Source of the DNA: Pullulanibacillus camelliae
Lineage (GTDB): Bacteria; Bacillota; Bacilli; Bacillales; Sporolactobacillaceae
Length of the DNA stretch: 64,000 nucleotides
Assembly (NCBI RefSeq): GCF_014642655.1
Contig: NZ_BMIR01000017.1
Span: 22,596 to 86,595 of the forward strand
Direction of reading: 5' to 3'
Position numbers and translations under genes: made by a program. The notes under the pieces are model-generated. The model was not told where the DNA came from. It did not search any database and was given only the letters and a program-made list of their open reading frames with translations. Numbering within the stretch: the first letter of the stretch is position 1; each line of letters opens with the position of its first letter. Below, piece after piece: positions 63,676-64,000 of this stretch.

Positions 63676-63895
63676 GAAATACCATCCTTTCTATAATAAA
63701 CGATACAATTCCGTATCCTATCATCCCTCCAACCGATGTAAGATATACTACTTCGCATTTCTCTCACTCCTTTATGCTTACTTACTCCGATTTTAAAATA
63801 AGGTGGACCCCATCGTCAAGACACAAATTTAAAATGAGTCAGTCAAGACTTTGTGGGAATTTTTTTGGTTCGCTGAAAATAGATGTAAGTCATAG
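63676..63895. other. intergenic region upstream of the MarR-like gene
   Basis: This is about 220 bp with no ORF supported. AAGGTGGACCCCATCG near 63801 followed by TCAAGACACAAATTTAAAA looks like the end of another insertion sequence, but no transposase is attached, so this is only a suspicion. Confidence 0.3.
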
Positions 63896-64000
63896 CCTGA
63901 ATCCGTGATGAATTGAAATCGACTTTGATTTTGTTGTAATTTTGATGGATTGATAATCCATAAAACCCTTTTTATGCTTATGACCTATGTCATCTCTATT
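63896..64000. mobile_element. putative second IS1380-type element end, cut by the window edge
   Basis: CCTGAATCCGTGATGAA at 63896-63912 matches the 18-bp end of the element at 59984-61642 with one mismatch. The sequence after it differs, so it may be a related but different IS. The rest lies outside the window. Confidence 0.55.

Overview
The window looks like the chromosome of a Bacillus-like member of the Bacillota. AGGAGG-type ribosome binding sites are strong, TTG and GTG starts are frequent, and most gene groups are ones known from Bacillus: menFDHB/menE with menA, addBA-sbcDC, ycnK/ycnJ/ycnI, rocD, yisL, sigL and an FMN-riboswitch-linked ribU. I cannot name the species. No rRNA, tRNA, CRISPR array or phage module was seen.

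Layout. 0-5 kb: the tail of a peptide ABC transporter ATPase, a secreted 3D-domain protein, an acyl-CoA thioesterase, a riboflavin ECF S-component behind an FMN riboswitch, and a PadR regulator. 4.7-12.7 kb: menaquinone synthesis, with menA divergent from menF-menD-menH-menB and then menE; menC is absent; a PC4-like gene converges on menE. 12.7-14.7 kb: a decayed zone with an IS1380-type remnant, a repeat and a broken lipoprotein gene. 14.8-17.6 kb: sigma-54 (rpoN/sigL), then an ECF sigma and RskA-like anti-sigma pair. 17.6-19 kb: an IS1182-like remnant and repeats. 19-25 kb: Cu/Zn superoxide dismutase and a copper locus (ycnJ-ycnI-copC-copD, divergent from ycnK). 25-33.9 kb: transporters and stress proteins (NCS2 permease, OsmC, DedA-like protein, Ktr/Trk K+ channel subunit, NhaC, Dps, a UDG-fold protein, PpiB). 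34.8-51 kb: an acetyltransferase, a sulfurtransferase, the recombination block addB-addA-sbcD-sbcC, and an ABC-F ATPase. 51-60 kb: an aldehyde dehydrogenase (GabD type), ornithine aminotransferase, YisL, a PAS-GGDEF-EAL protein whose GGDEF motif is destroyed, and a large membrane protein with a probably dead M1-like domain. 60-64 kb: a frameshifted IS1380-family element with intact 18-bp ends, a VOC protein, an AlkA-like glycosylase with an altered catalytic position, and a nonsense-mutated MarR gene containing a perfect 22-bp palindrome. A second IS1380-type end lies at the window edge.

The gaps between genes carry three interspersed repeat families, called here R1 (GC-rich), R2 (with terminal inverted repeats and a GCCGAACGCAT hairpin) and R3 (about 100-150 bp). 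One R3 copy sits between the FMN riboswitch terminator and ribU. These repeats, together with the unexplained menF leader, are the least explained parts of the window. I found no clear new multi-gene system. The best leads are the repeats, the menF leader hairpins, the MarR palindrome and several conserved-looking orphan proteins.
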